DNA of 64,000 bases from assembly GCA_030512295.1 (NCBI GenBank), contig JAULSR010000001.1, positions 5,355,001 through 5,419,000 on the forward strand, written 5' to 3'. The notes under the pieces are model-generated. The model saw nothing but the letters and a program-made list of their open reading frames with translations. It did not search any database and was not told where the DNA came from. The translations under genes and the position numbers were made by a program. How positions within the stretch are numbered: the stretch's first letter is position 1; each line of letters opens with the position of its first letter. The stretch comes from Bombardia bombarda (taxonomy: Eukaryota; Ascomycota; Sordariomycetes; Sordariales; Lasiosphaeriaceae). Below, in pieces: positions 35,165 through 45,378 of the stretch.

Positions 35165-37738
35165 CTAGAGCCCCTTCCACCAAAACGTCTCCTTGACCTC
35201 AAACTCCCCCCTGACAACACCATCTCCCTCCTTACTGCTAGTACCTACAACAACACCATACCTCCCCTCCTCTACACACCACTCATCCCTCACCTCGTCC
35301 CAATAGCCCCCCGCATACTTGACCTCGACCCTCACGCTGACCGTCTCGCTCTCGCCAGGCGCTAGCTCCCTCGTCTTGGCGAACCCCTTGAGCTCCTTCA
35401 GCGGCCTGTTCACCTTGCCCCCAACAGCCTTTGGCGGCGAGACATAGACCTGCACGACTTCTTTCCCCTTGACATCACCCGTGTTAGTAACCGTCACCTC
35501 TACCACCAGCTCCTTCTTCAATTCATCATCATCCCCCTCCCCCCCTTCCGTCTTAACCACCAACCCACCCAGCCCAAACGTCGTATAGCTCAGCCCATGC
35601 CCAAACGGCCACAGCACCTCCCTCCTGCAAAACTCATAATACCTATACCCCACATACACATCCTCCCCATACAGCGTCCTCGCCGCCTCAGCCCTATAGT
35701 TCAAAAACGCAGGGTTATCCTCCACCCTCCGCGGCCAGCTCAGACTCAGCTTCCCGCTCGGGTTCGCGTCCCCAAACAGCACATCAGCAATCACATTCCC
35801 CGTCTCATTCCCACCATACCACGCCTGCACGATGCCCGCCACGCCATCCACCCACGGCATATGCACCGGCGTCCCGCTCTGCATCACCACCACCACCTCC
35901 CCCTTACTCGCCTCCGCCACCGCCGCAATCAGCGCATCCATATGCCCCGGCAGGTCCATCCCGCTCCGATCATACCCCTCCGTCTCCCAGTCGGCGTTCA
36001 GCCCCGCGCAGATGACAACCTGGTCTGCATCCCTCGCCAGCGCCGCGGCGTGCGCAATCTCGGCCGCGGGATCGTCGATCTGCAGCACGCCGCCGACGCG
36101 CAGCGTGCCCCCGCCAAAGAGCACGTTGTTGCCGACCAGCTTGGAAGTCACAGCGCTGGCGAACTCGACGCGGATGGCGTAGCGCTGGCCGGCCACGACG
36201 GGGATGGACCCGATCTCTTCGAGGGTGGAGGAGCCGAAGAAGGCGTCGCCCTGGCGCTGGACGGTGGCGTTGTCGACGACGAGCTCGTCGTCGACGTAGA
36301 GGCGGGCGGTGCCGCAGACGACGAGGCTGAGCTGGTAGGTGCCCGTGGCCGGGGCGGTGAGGGTGCCGGTCAGGGTGGCGTACCAGAGCGGGGAGGTGAG
36401 TTTGGGGTTGTTGTAGTCGATGAGGAGGAGCTCGGTCTTTGTGAGCGGGATGGCGTCGATGCACTCGCGGGCGGCGAGGGTCATGACGTCGGGGGAGTCG
36501 TTGTACACGCGCATCGTCATGCCGGGGATTTCGGTGTCGGTGTCGTCATCGGTGGCGGTGGTGAGCTGGTCGCCCAGCAGTGGGAGCATCTTGTGGGAGT
36601 GCGAGCCGACCGTGTAGGCCGGGGGAGTGGTCAGCTTGGCGCTAATGCCGTCAAAGGGGGTGACGGCGTAGTAGGCGGCCAGCGAGGCCGAGCCGCCGCC
36701 ATGGTAGGTGGCGGTTTTGGCGTTGGGGCCGATGATGACCGTCTTCTTGTCCTTCCTGAGCGGCAAGATGCCGCCCTTGTTCTTGAGCAGGACCAGGCTC
36801 TCGACGCCAATCTTGCGGAGCAGCGCCGCCGTCTCGGGCGTGTTCTCGTCCGTCGTCTCTGGCGCGTTCTCAGGCACGCCCGAGGCGGCGCACTTCTTGA
36901 CGAGGTTAAGCATGTTGCGGGCGCGGTCGTCCAGCACGTGGCGCGGCACCTTGTCGGTGGCCACGTTGAACCTGAGCAGCTCGCCCCTGAACTTTGGCGG
37001 GCCGGGCATCTCGAGATCGAGGCCGGCATTGGTGGCGTCGGTCGTGCTGTAAGTGCCGAACCAGTCGCTCATGACCAGGCCGTCCCAGCCCCACTCCTTG
37101 CGCAGGATCTTGTCCAGCAGGTCGCTGTTCTCGCTGCAGTAGGTGCCGTTCACGCCGTTGTACGCCGTCATGAAGGCGGCCGGGGCGGCGTCTCTGACGG
37201 CGATCTGGAAGGGCAGGGCGTAGATCTCGCGCAGGGCGCGCTGGGTGACGATGGACTGCATGGCGTTGCGGTTGTGCTCCTGGTCGTTGCAGACAAAGTG
37301 CTTGATGGTGGCCTGGACGCCCGTGTCCTGGATGCCGTTGACGAGGGCGGCGGCGCCCAGGCCGGCCAGCACGGGGTCCTCGCCCAGCGACTCGAAGCCG
37401 CGGCCGCCGAGCGGGGAGCGCTGCATGTTGATGGTCGGGCCAAGGATGACGTGGGCGCCCTTGGCTTTGGCCTCATCACCCATCTTGCGGCCGGCTTCGT
37501 TCAGCAAGGGCAGGTTGAAGGTAGCGCCCAGGGCGGTGCCGCATGGGAAGCAGGCTGCCTTGACGCCGTTGAAGAAGCGAGTGCCGCGCACGCCGTTGGG
37601 CCCGTCCGAGAGCCGCAACGAGGGGACCCCATGGGCAGGCAGCGGCTTGGTGTGCCAGTTGTCGATGCCTGAGAGGAGGTCGACCTTGTCCGACACGGTG
37701 AGCTTATTGAGCACTTGCTCAACGTCGATGTCGGCCAT
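35165..37738 (-). CDS. GH3 family beta-glucosidase with PA14 insert, intracellular
   Basis: Hydrolyses terminal beta-glucosyl residues from cello-oligosaccharides or glucosides. One uninterrupted exon of 857 codons. The N-terminal GH3 barrel has GIDNWHTKPLPAHGVPSLRL, GPTINMQRSPLGGRGFESLG, the KHFVCNDQEHNRN motif near residue 146 and the nucleophile loop VMSDWFGTY (Asp225). The C-terminal alpha/beta domain contains a PA14 insert (STLEEIGSIPVVAGQRYAIR and neighbours, about residues 400-550), and the protein ends with a fibronectin-III-like domain (VEVTVTNTGDVKGKEVVQVY). There is no signal peptide, so it probably acts inside the cell, for example on imported cellobiose. ATG 37738 precedes the conserved VLNKLTVSDKVDLLSG. 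A TATA-like stretch sits near 37888. A 691-codon ORF opposite this gene is a composition shadow. Confidence 0.95.
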   Translation of the reverse strand: MADIDVEQVLNKLTVSDKVDLLSGIDNWHTKPLPAHGVPSLRLSDGPNGVRGTRFFNGVKAACFPCGTALGATFNLPLLNEAGRKMGDEAKAKGAHVILGPTINMQRSPLGGRGFESLGEDPVLAGLGAAALVNGIQDTGVQATIKHFVCNDQEHNRNAMQSIVTQRALREIYALPFQIAVRDAAPAAFMTAYNGVNGTYCSENSDLLDKILRKEWGWDGLVMSDWFGTYSTTDATNAGLDLEMPGPPKFRGELLRFNVATDKVPRHVLDDRARNMLNLVKKCAASGVPENAPETTDENTPETAALLRKIGVESLVLLKNKGGILPLRKDKKTVIIGPNAKTATYHGGGSASLAAYYAVTPFDGISAKLTTPPAYTVGSHSHKMLPLLGDQLTTATDDDTDTEIPGMTMRVYNDSPDVMTLAARECIDAIPLTKTELLLIDYNNPKLTSPLWYATLTGTLTAPATGTYQLSLVVCGTARLYVDDELVVDNATVQRQGDAFFGSSTLEEIGSIPVVAGQRYAIRVEFASAVTSKLVGNNVLFGGGTLRVGGVLQIDDPAAEIAHAAALARDADQVVICAGLNADWETEGYDRSGMDLPGHMDALIAAVAEASKGEVVVVMQSGTPVHMPWVDGVAGIVQAWYGGNETGNVIADVLFGDANPSGKLSLSWPRRVEDNPAFLNYRAEAARTLYGEDVYVGYRYYEFCRREVLWPFGHGLSYTTFGLGGLVVKTEGGEGDDDELKKELVVEVTVTNTGDVKGKEVVQVYVSPPKAVGGKVNRPLKELKGFAKTRELAPGESETVSVRVEVKYAGGYWDEVRDEWCVEEGRYGVVVGTSSKEGDGVVRGEFEVKETFWWKGL

Positions 37739-38790
37739 GGCGGGCTAACTCGGTGAAGACGGGCGAAGTAATGATGGGGGAAAGAGAGAAATAGGGGGAA
37801 GCAGAGCAGCGTGGGTGTCTGTCAGGGGAGAGAGAGCCAGACAGAAACAAGGAAACTCGGACAGAACAGCTCGCTCTCTCGGTCATGTATAAATATATGC
37901 CACCGCATGCATGGCTTCTTTGTGCCCAATGTCAAGCTCATGTTGTTCAAGCTCACCTACCGGTACCCTTACACCCAACGGTAACACAACCCGGGATGGC
38001 GGGTGGTCCCATCAGTGAGTGAATTTTAATTCCAAGCCATCCCAACCAATTCCACTAGAATCCTGTCAATGTCGGTTTCCGATGTTTTGCCCGCATGGCC
38101 ATGGCCGTGGATCCTTGATGCGAATTGATGGGGGTTGCAGCTCAAGCGCTGCCGAAGTTAACCCTTTGGCGTCTCAACCTTGGCTCACAATTGCCCGGAG
38201 TTTTTCCCAACCAGTGACATTCTCGACGTCCACGGTAGCCAGCCGCAGGCCTTGCGCGGGCGGGGGGTCTCCAGGGCCGCCATTCCGGTGACCTTGATGC
38301 ACGAGACAGGAATGGGTACTTGCCTCCTGAATCCATCCCCACGTTGGACCTGGAGCTCTCTTGGTTGCATGGTGGAGTGGTGGAGCGGTGGAGCGGTGGA
38401 GCGGTGGAGCTCACACACAAGGTCGGGTACCTCATCATCTGATGTACTTCCAGAGGTGCTGCAAAACGGTTCACAACCTGTCGTTATCAATTCTCGTCAA
38501 TTCTTCGATTATAGCCAACATCGCCAGCGTGTTTGATACTCCTACCTATCTGCCCTAGCACCTTGCCATAACTCCACTGTGACATACCAACAACCTCTCG
38601 CACTATGCATCCCTCTGCCCCCTTCAGTACCACCCACATATATCCATCTTAACAGACATAAACAAACATAGACACAACAGCAAGACCGGGAAATAACAAG
38701 TAAAAACGCAAACGCCATCAACACCCAGCCCCTTTCCCACAAACAACCCCAGCACCATCACTCAGAATTCAACCAAACAAACTTGCATCC
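37739..38790. other. Intergenic region upstream of GH3
   Basis: 1052 nt upstream of the GH3 start and downstream of MCM2. Holds a TATAAATATAT stretch at 37888-37898, about 150 bases from the GH3 ATG, and an 8-bp minisatellite at 38371-38410. No gene seen. Confidence 0.55.
38371..38410. repeat. 8-bp minisatellite GGTGGAGC x5
   Basis: Five head-to-tail units; the first has T in place of C at its last position and the other four are identical. Intergenic, between GH3 and MCM2. Confidence 0.92.
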
Positions 38791-41623
38791 CTAAGCCCTC
38801 GCAGCAGCAACCCTACTGCCGCCCCGGCCCCTTCCGCCCACGCCTCCCCCGCGTGACGCGCGCGCCTGAGAGGCAGCACCGCTCCCGCCCGGCCTCGCCA
38901 GCGTGTACTTGGCAAACGCCCGTGCGAGCGCCTTCTTGCAGCTGACCTTTTGGCTGCCGACAAAGCTGTCCACCGTCACCGCGATGGCCCGGTCAATGTC
39001 TTGCGCCGAGCAGTACTCGGACAGCCGCATGCGGCAGAAGGCCTCGCTGATACGGATAATAGCCTCCAAATGACGGACCTGTAATGTTTTGTTAGTAACC
39101 GCATTTCTGACGATAATGATTATTGATGGATGGAAAACACATACCGTAATGGGATACGCCCCCGTCGCCAAACTCTCCCTCCTCATGTCCGCAAATAGCC
39201 TTGCCACCTTGTCCTCGTCCATATGATACAGCTTGGGGCTGCACCGCTCCCTCGCGTACACGATATACTTCCTCAACAAGTTCTGCGGGATCTGGTTCTC
39301 CTGACTCGCTGCCGCCTCGTTGTTCGTAGTAGCCTGCGTAGTGGCCGCCTGCGTGTCCTGCTCCACCTCCATCGAGTCATCCGCAGCCGTCGTCGCCTGG
39401 CTGCCGTTATTCAGCAGCGGGTGACTCCGGCTGTGACTGCCAACAATGAACCTCGCGAGCCGCTCATCCTCCTCGGGCTCGACCGTGTCCCTCACCACCA
39501 CCAAGATGTCGAATCTCGACAAGATGGGCTCCGTCAGCTCCACATTGGCCGAGAAGGGGATCGTCGAGTTGTAGCGCCCGCCGATGGGATTGGCAGCAGC
39601 GATAATACCACAGCGTGCCTGCAGCGTCGTGACGATGCCCGCCTTGGAGATGGAGATGGTCTGCTGCTCCATGGCCTCGTGGATCGACGTCCTGTCCTGG
39701 TCGTTCATCTTGTCGAACTCGTCAATCAGACACGTGCCCTTGTCGGCCAGCACCAGCGCACCACCTTCGAGCGTCCACTCGCTCGTCAGCGGGTCTCGGC
39801 GGACACTAGCCGTGAGACCGACGGCGCTGGCGCCCTGGCCCGTGGCGAAGACGGCCCGGTGCGCCGTCTTCTCCACGTACTTGAGCACCTGCGACTTAGC
39901 CGTGCCCGGGTCGCCGAGCAGCAGCACGTTGATATCGCCGCGGATGTGGTGGTCGCCCCTGGTGGTCTTGGCCACGCCGCCAAAGAGGGACAACGCGACG
40001 GCCGTCTTGATGTCCGTGTGCCCGTAGATGCTGGGCGCGATCGAGTTGATGAGCTTGTCGACGATGCGCGGGTCCTTGGCCAGCTGCCGGATCTGGTGCT
40101 CGTCCTCGTCCGTCATGCGGAAGCCCGCCAGCTGGTCGTGCGACTTGACTACGTTGTTGGCCTCGAGCACGGTGGCAAAGACGGGGAAGCCGTTGCGGTT
40201 GTTGAGCTGCGCGTCATAGTTGTTGCGGTAGATGCCCGTGATTTCAATCTCCTCGCCCGGCTTGGCCTTGTCGATCAGATCCCAGAGGAGGATCACCTCA
40301 CGATGGCGGGGGAGACGGCCGGCTGGGACGGTGCCAGGGGACTCTTGGAGGGTGAGTTTTTGGTAGTTTCTGTAAACAGTCTTTTCCGAGTTGAGTGTAA
40401 AGGGGCCGCGCGACTGGCAGCTCTGACAGTAGGTAATCTTGACCTCGACATTAGACTCTTGCTGGAAGGGTCCAAGTGTGATGCCGCACTTGGTGCAGTC
40501 GAACTTGACATATTTAAGCTGGGGGAAAACTCCGGTGCGGCGGGTCACGACACCACTGACGCGTACGAGGCAGTTGAGGTGGGATTGACGCAGCTGGCGG
40601 AGGGTGTAGTGGACGGGGAGATCAAAGATGCGGACATGGATCTCGGCGTGGATGCGTTCGTAGTCGGGGTAGTGCAGGAGGACGACATCCATAGCAACTT
40701 CGTCAAACAGCTTCAGCATCTCGGCCGGCGCGTTGGCCAGAAAGTAGGCCAGGATAGCCTTCGAGCTGGAGAGATGCTCGTATGATACCTCAAGAGACTC
40801 GGCGTTGATCTCACCCAGAGTTCGGATGCGATTGCCGTAGACAGATGAACCGCTGTCATCAGTGTACTCTGTAAGGAATGCTTTGAACTCTCGCTTGACG
40901 GTGCGCTGAACAGCTGGTTGCGACACCCACTCGGTCAAGCTAGAGGACTTGACATCGTGTAGAGCCTCAAGCGAAAGCTCCTCGTCCATGATGTCAGCAT
41001 CCATGTCCTCATCTGGATCCTCATCGTATCTGCGCCTGCGACGGCGGGGCTGGGCTGTGAGATCAATGTCCTGGTCCTCATCCTCGCCGGGCAGGAATGC
41101 AGCAGGAATGCGTTGTCTGCGGGCCACCTCTCGGTCTCTGCGATTTAGCTGGGCCTCGAGACGCCGTCTGTCGCCCAGAGCAAGGGCATCGTAGTCGCCT
41201 TCGTCGTCAATGTCGATGCCCTCATAGACATCAGTCTCATCCTTCCCGCGATAGTCCTGCTCGAAGCCCTCTCGAAAAAGATCAACGTCGTCCTCGGCCA
41301 TCTCATCGAGATCGTCGAGGTCATCTTGGAGCTCAACCTCCTCCTCCTCGATATCTTCGTCGTCATCGCCGCCGTGGGCGATAGGGAAGGCAGGAGGCGA
41401 GGAGGGCATCATGGGGCTAGAGGCAGCAGCAATGGAGGAGCCGTCGCCGCCAGTGCGAGAGCGCTTCCGGCTGGCCCTGCCAGGGGTGACACCCCGGTTG
41501 GCCGAAGACATGTTGTCGCGAAGCGGGGAACTGCAAGTTCACGGATCAGGTCAGCTTCAGCTCTCAAGGCAAGAGGCGGTTGTTGTTGTTGGCCTGTAAC
41601 AGTTTACTGCATACATACCTCAT
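38791..41623 (-). CDS. mcm2: DNA replication licensing factor MCM2
   Basis: Subunit of the MCM2-7 replicative helicase; nuclear. Three coding exons: 41619-41623 (5 nt), 39145-41530 and 38791-39078; total 892 codons. The first splice gives MSSPLRDNMSSANRG; the next ATG, 41511, would also open the frame but drops eight residues. The N-terminal tail is acidic, as in Mcm2. The zinc finger pairs CTKCG with CQSC. Walker A is LLLGDPGTAKSQVLKYVEK, Walker B is CLIDEFDKMNDQDR and the arginine finger is PILSRFDILVVV. TLEGGALVLADKGTCLIDEF and ISISKAGIVTTLQARC match MCM2 rather than the other MCMs. The 66-nt intron 39079-39144 preserves frame and could be overlooked; splicing joins TGAYPIT to VRHLEAIIRISEAF. 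The protein ends in a Gly/Arg-rich tail. Divergent with UBR7; the shared promoter has ACGCG (MCB) boxes. Confidence 0.96.
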
Positions 41624-42184
41624 GCTTGCAAGGGGTTGTTAACCAGAGAGGGGGAAGAAGTGATTGGAAACACAGCTGTAGATGTTACTCCACAAAGTCG
41701 ATAGAGCTGCGACGTGCTGTTGCGGTGAATGCACGAGGTTCAGTTACGGGGTATGGTCGTAGAATTTATGGAGGGGAATTGAAAATGACATGAATTGGCG
41801 GCGGGCGCTTGCTTGATGAGCCTTGTCCCTATTAACCCCTGGCCCCGGCCCAGTTTTCGCGTTGCAGATTAAAGTCCAGATTGGAGAAAGCGCGTTGACG
41901 CGACAACGCTAAGCCTAAAACATGCTCACGCGTAAAGAGGTTGCTTGACATTGGCGCGCCGCCGCCGCCGCCGCATTGACCCCGCGATGGCCCTTGAAGT
42001 AAAAGGTTACAGGGCTCTGATTGTAGTGTACGTTCGTTTGCTCGTACCACTCTAACATTCATTTGCATTTATTAAACTGGACCTCAGTCCGCTCATAGCC
42101 ACAACCAATCTTCCTCATTGTCTCATCTCCTAGCCCTCGGCGAATTTCTACTATCAAAGGAAAGCCTCTTGTCGTCGTTCAGCA
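41624..42184. promoter_or_regulatory. Divergent promoter MCM2 / UBR7 with MCB-like boxes
   Basis: 561 nt between two start codons. Four ACGCG cores lie within 76 bases: CGCGT at 41858-41862 and 41891-41895, ACGCG at 41898-41902, and the full ACGCGT at 41928-41933. They sit 235-310 bases upstream of the MCM2 start. ACGCGT is the MluI cell-cycle box bound by MBF, a known regulator of MCM genes in yeasts. A GCC run with a TTGGCGCGCC word follows at 41951-41975. Confidence 0.6.
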
Positions 42185-44062
42185 ATGGATGCCCCAGCTG
42201 CGCAGGAGCCTGTGGCCGAGGCCAACCTCGATGGCCAGAATGCGCCAGTCGCGTCCACCAAGACGCGCACAGAGAGCTTCTCCCAAAAGTCCGAGGTCTC
42301 GCAGACAGCAGCTGAGTATGTCCAACTCTAAGCCCTTTTCATACCAGTATCAATTAACAACAGCATGTAGCTTTATTCGCGATCAGATGCAGCTCGAGGC
42401 CGATGCACGCGAAGCTTTGCCATATAGCATCGAATCTTGCACCAAGCCCCTCGGCCCAATCCGCCAGAGCGTCTTCGCCTGCCTGACCTGCAACCCGCCG
42501 CCCGCAGACCCCGCCGCCACTTACAATGCCGCTGGCGTCTGCTACTCATGCTCGGTTCAGTGCCATGGCGAGCACATCCTCGTCGAGATATTCAACAAGC
42601 GCAACTTTACGTGCGACTGCGGCACCACGCGCTTCCCCTCCACCAGCCCATGCGGCTTGCGCACCAACCCGGTGACCAATACCAAGGGCGGCGTCCACTC
42701 GGAGGAGCCTGACCCCAACAACGAGTACAACCAGAATTTCCGCAACCGCTTCTGTGGATGCGAGTGCGACTATGATCCTTTCCAGCAGAAGGGAACCATG
42801 TTCCAGTGTCTCGGACTGGGGATCCACGAGGACGGCGGCTGCGGTGAGGATTGGTGGCATCCTGGTTGCATCGTCGGCTTGGGTCCAGATTGGTTTGAAA
42901 AGACGGCAAAGCAAGGTGGTGATGCTATAAAGGCCACAGCAGCAGGGAATGACAATGCAGATGGCAGTAGCGCTCTGCCAACCATATCAGAGGATGTCCA
43001 GGCGGCGCCGCAGGATGGCAATACCGCAGAGGAAGAAGAGAACGATGACGATGACCCTCCCCCTCCCCCGGTTTTCCAACCGACGACGAGTTTGAGGGAT
43101 TTATCTGCTATAAGTGTGCCGATGCCTTTCCCTGGGTCAAGAGATACGCTGGCTCGTCTGGGTTCTTGAAGCCAGTCTTTCTCAAGAAGAGTGATGACAC
43201 CGCCGTCGAGCAGCAAGCCCTCGCTACAAAGGTAGAGGGGGCTGATATCGTGGATGAGAACAAGGCTGCCCCGGTCAAGCAGGAGGAAGTCACCGGTGAA
43301 CAGACTGTCACCCTGGCAACCCCAGTCGAAGGAGAGTCATCCAAGAAGCGTAAAGCTTCTGATGACGACGATGACCAAGGAGCAGATGATTCACAAGTCT
43401 CAAAGCGCCAAAAAAGCGAATCTGTCGACGGAGTACTCGCTATGAGCAACACAGTAGAACTCAAAGACGAGGTGCTGAGCAACTCAACCCCAATCAACTC
43501 AACAACCGAGACGTCGACCGCCCCCCCAACAGAATCAACAACAACAACAACCACCACCTCCACCCCAACCTGCAAATTCTCCATCCTCCCCCCCGCCCCC
43601 GCAGGCCAATTCTCCCTCTTCTTCCAAGAATCCTTCCGCGACAAACTCTGCCACTGCGCCTCCTGCTTCCCCCTCCTAAAACCCCACCCCCAGCTCCTCG
43701 AGGAGGAAGAGACGTACGAGCCTCCCGTCTCCGACGGCGCATCCGAGAATGGTGGCGGGTCGACGCTCGGCAGCGGCAGCCTGCTGGAGCGCGGCGAGAG
43801 CGCCCTGCGCAACGTCGACCGCGTGCGCGCCATCGAGGGCGTCATGGCGTACAACCACCTCAAGGACAAGCTCAAGCCCTTCTTCCAGCAGTTTGCCGAG
43901 AGCGGCCAGGCCATCAGCGCTGAGGACATCAAGGAGTACTTTGCCAAGCTGAGGGGCGATGACGAGGCGATCAAGGAGGCGGGGAAGGGGGCGAATGGGG
44001 AGGGTCAAGGGGAAGGTGGTCAGGATGGGTTTAGGAGGGAGCAGGGGGGTATTGATTGCTGA
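42185..44062 (+). CDS. UBR-box / PHD-like zinc-finger protein (Mlo2/UBR7 family)
   Basis: Putative ubiquitin ligase or chromatin reader of the Mlo2/UBR7 family. Exon 1 is 42185-42315 and exon 2 starts at 42371 (55-nt intron), giving the start MDAPAAQEPVAEANLDGQ. The UBR box runs through CTKPLGPIRQSVFACLTC, GVCYSCSVQCHGEHILVEIF and NFTCDCGTTRFP. CECDYDPFQQKGTMFQCLG and EDWWHPGCIVGLGPDWFE lead into the PHD-like finger FICYKCADAFPWVKRYAGSS. The C-terminus carries MAYNHLKDKLKPFFQQFAES. An acidic linker (EEENDDDDPPPPP) is in one frame and GFPTDDEFEGFICYKC in another. One more C in the C5 run at 43065-43069 would join them as DDDPPPPPGFPTDDEFEGF. No intron with good signals explains the shift. Confidence 0.87.
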
Positions 44063-45378
44063 TGGTTGATGGTTGACGGCTGGAATTGGTATACAGTACT
44101 CGGGTAAGGTAAGATGGTGGTTGGTCGCTGGCTTGGTTGTTTGGTTGGTTGCGGATTGATATGCTATGATATCTCATCCAGGGTATATATATCAAGAGAT
44201 GGAGAAGATGGAGGAGCAAAACGGGTGTGTTCATATAGCTGGTGATTATGACAGTCTGTGTTCTATGATAGGGGCTTTCTATTTTCTTTGGGGTAACAAG
44301 TCAGAGATGTTATGCTCAGTTTCAGCTTTGGTATCTTCTTTTATAATGGCAAACAGGGCAATGGATGGATCGGTAGGTAGGTAGGCAGCTGTGGTATAGC
44401 GTTTTGGGAAGGCTTCTGAAAAAGGGGCGACTGGTATGGGTTAGGCCGGTTAAGGCAGGGTGGACGCTCTGAAATTGGATGGGGATTGGGTCAGAGCGTT
44501 GAATAATAGTTACTCGAAACTCTATGGGAAGGGGAATACCAAACAAAAACTTTGAGGTTTAGGTCATGCAGAGACGAATGCAATGTCGTTTTAGCTAATT
44601 TGTGCTGAGCTATTGTATGGCTGTCTGTCTACTTGCAAAGTGGAAAGCAGTTCTTGTGTTGTCTTACACGAAATGACATAAAATGTAGGTGAAAGAGTTT
44701 TTCTTTGTGGATTGTACGTGAGACCGAGCAGTAAGTGGGCGTAAAATGTGCAACGATTGTTACTAGATTTTATGCGTGTTATGGATCGAGGCGTGATCTA
44801 TATACGTAGTAGTTCTGGTCTCTGTTTCATTTTAACCTATTTCGTTATCCTATCTGTCTATCATATCATCCTACACCTGAACATGCCACACATCTTACCA
44901 GTTTCTATAGCAATTCCAATCATATTCGCATTGAAGTTCGCCTGTTATATCTATGTATCTATATGTCCACGAAATTAAAGGAGCGAAGCCGCTCGACATA
45001 CTTATAGCTCGGTTCTACCTCCTCTAAAATGCCAACCTGTTCAGACTAGACTCGCTAGGCATTCCCATCTATCCCGTCTTTATCAATACTACAAGCACCG
45101 TATCACTTCCAACCATGATTGCCAGAAGCAGAAAGCCATATCAATCATAATACCTACAATAAGTATACCATGAACATGTGTGTCTTAAGTGTATGTTTGA
45201 TCTGTAATGGTTTGTGTTGATTCGCATCGACTTCTACCGTGAGAATCATAACAGCAGCAATAAACACCGATCTTTGCTTTCGCAGTAATAAAGCCGCCCC
45301 CGCAGCTGCCGCCAAACCAGCCAGCCAGCCCAACAAAACCAACGCCATCCATCTCTCCCTCCTCTTCCCCCCCCTGAT
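44063..45378. other. Intergenic region between convergent genes
   Basis: 1316 nt of 3' flank between UBR7 and the mitochondrial carrier; AT-rich (44560-45260). No gene seen. Confidence 0.6.

Noticed and set aside
35597..37672. 691-codon plus-strand ORF opposite the GH3 gene
   Set aside because: Composition shadow of a GC-rich coding strand: His/Pro/Arg then Val/Gly/Ala-rich, with no known motif, and the minus-strand protein is an intact GH3.
39223..40785. 520-codon plus-strand ORF opposite MCM2
   Set aside because: Antisense shadow; Leu/Val/Arg/Asp-rich without motifs, while the minus strand carries every MCM2 hallmark.
42967..43090. An intron that would explain the frame change in the UBR7-type gene
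   Set aside because: Available donors (GTAGCG, GTCCAG) and the GAG acceptor are poor, and such an intron would remove the acidic linker; a missing C in a C5 run is simpler.
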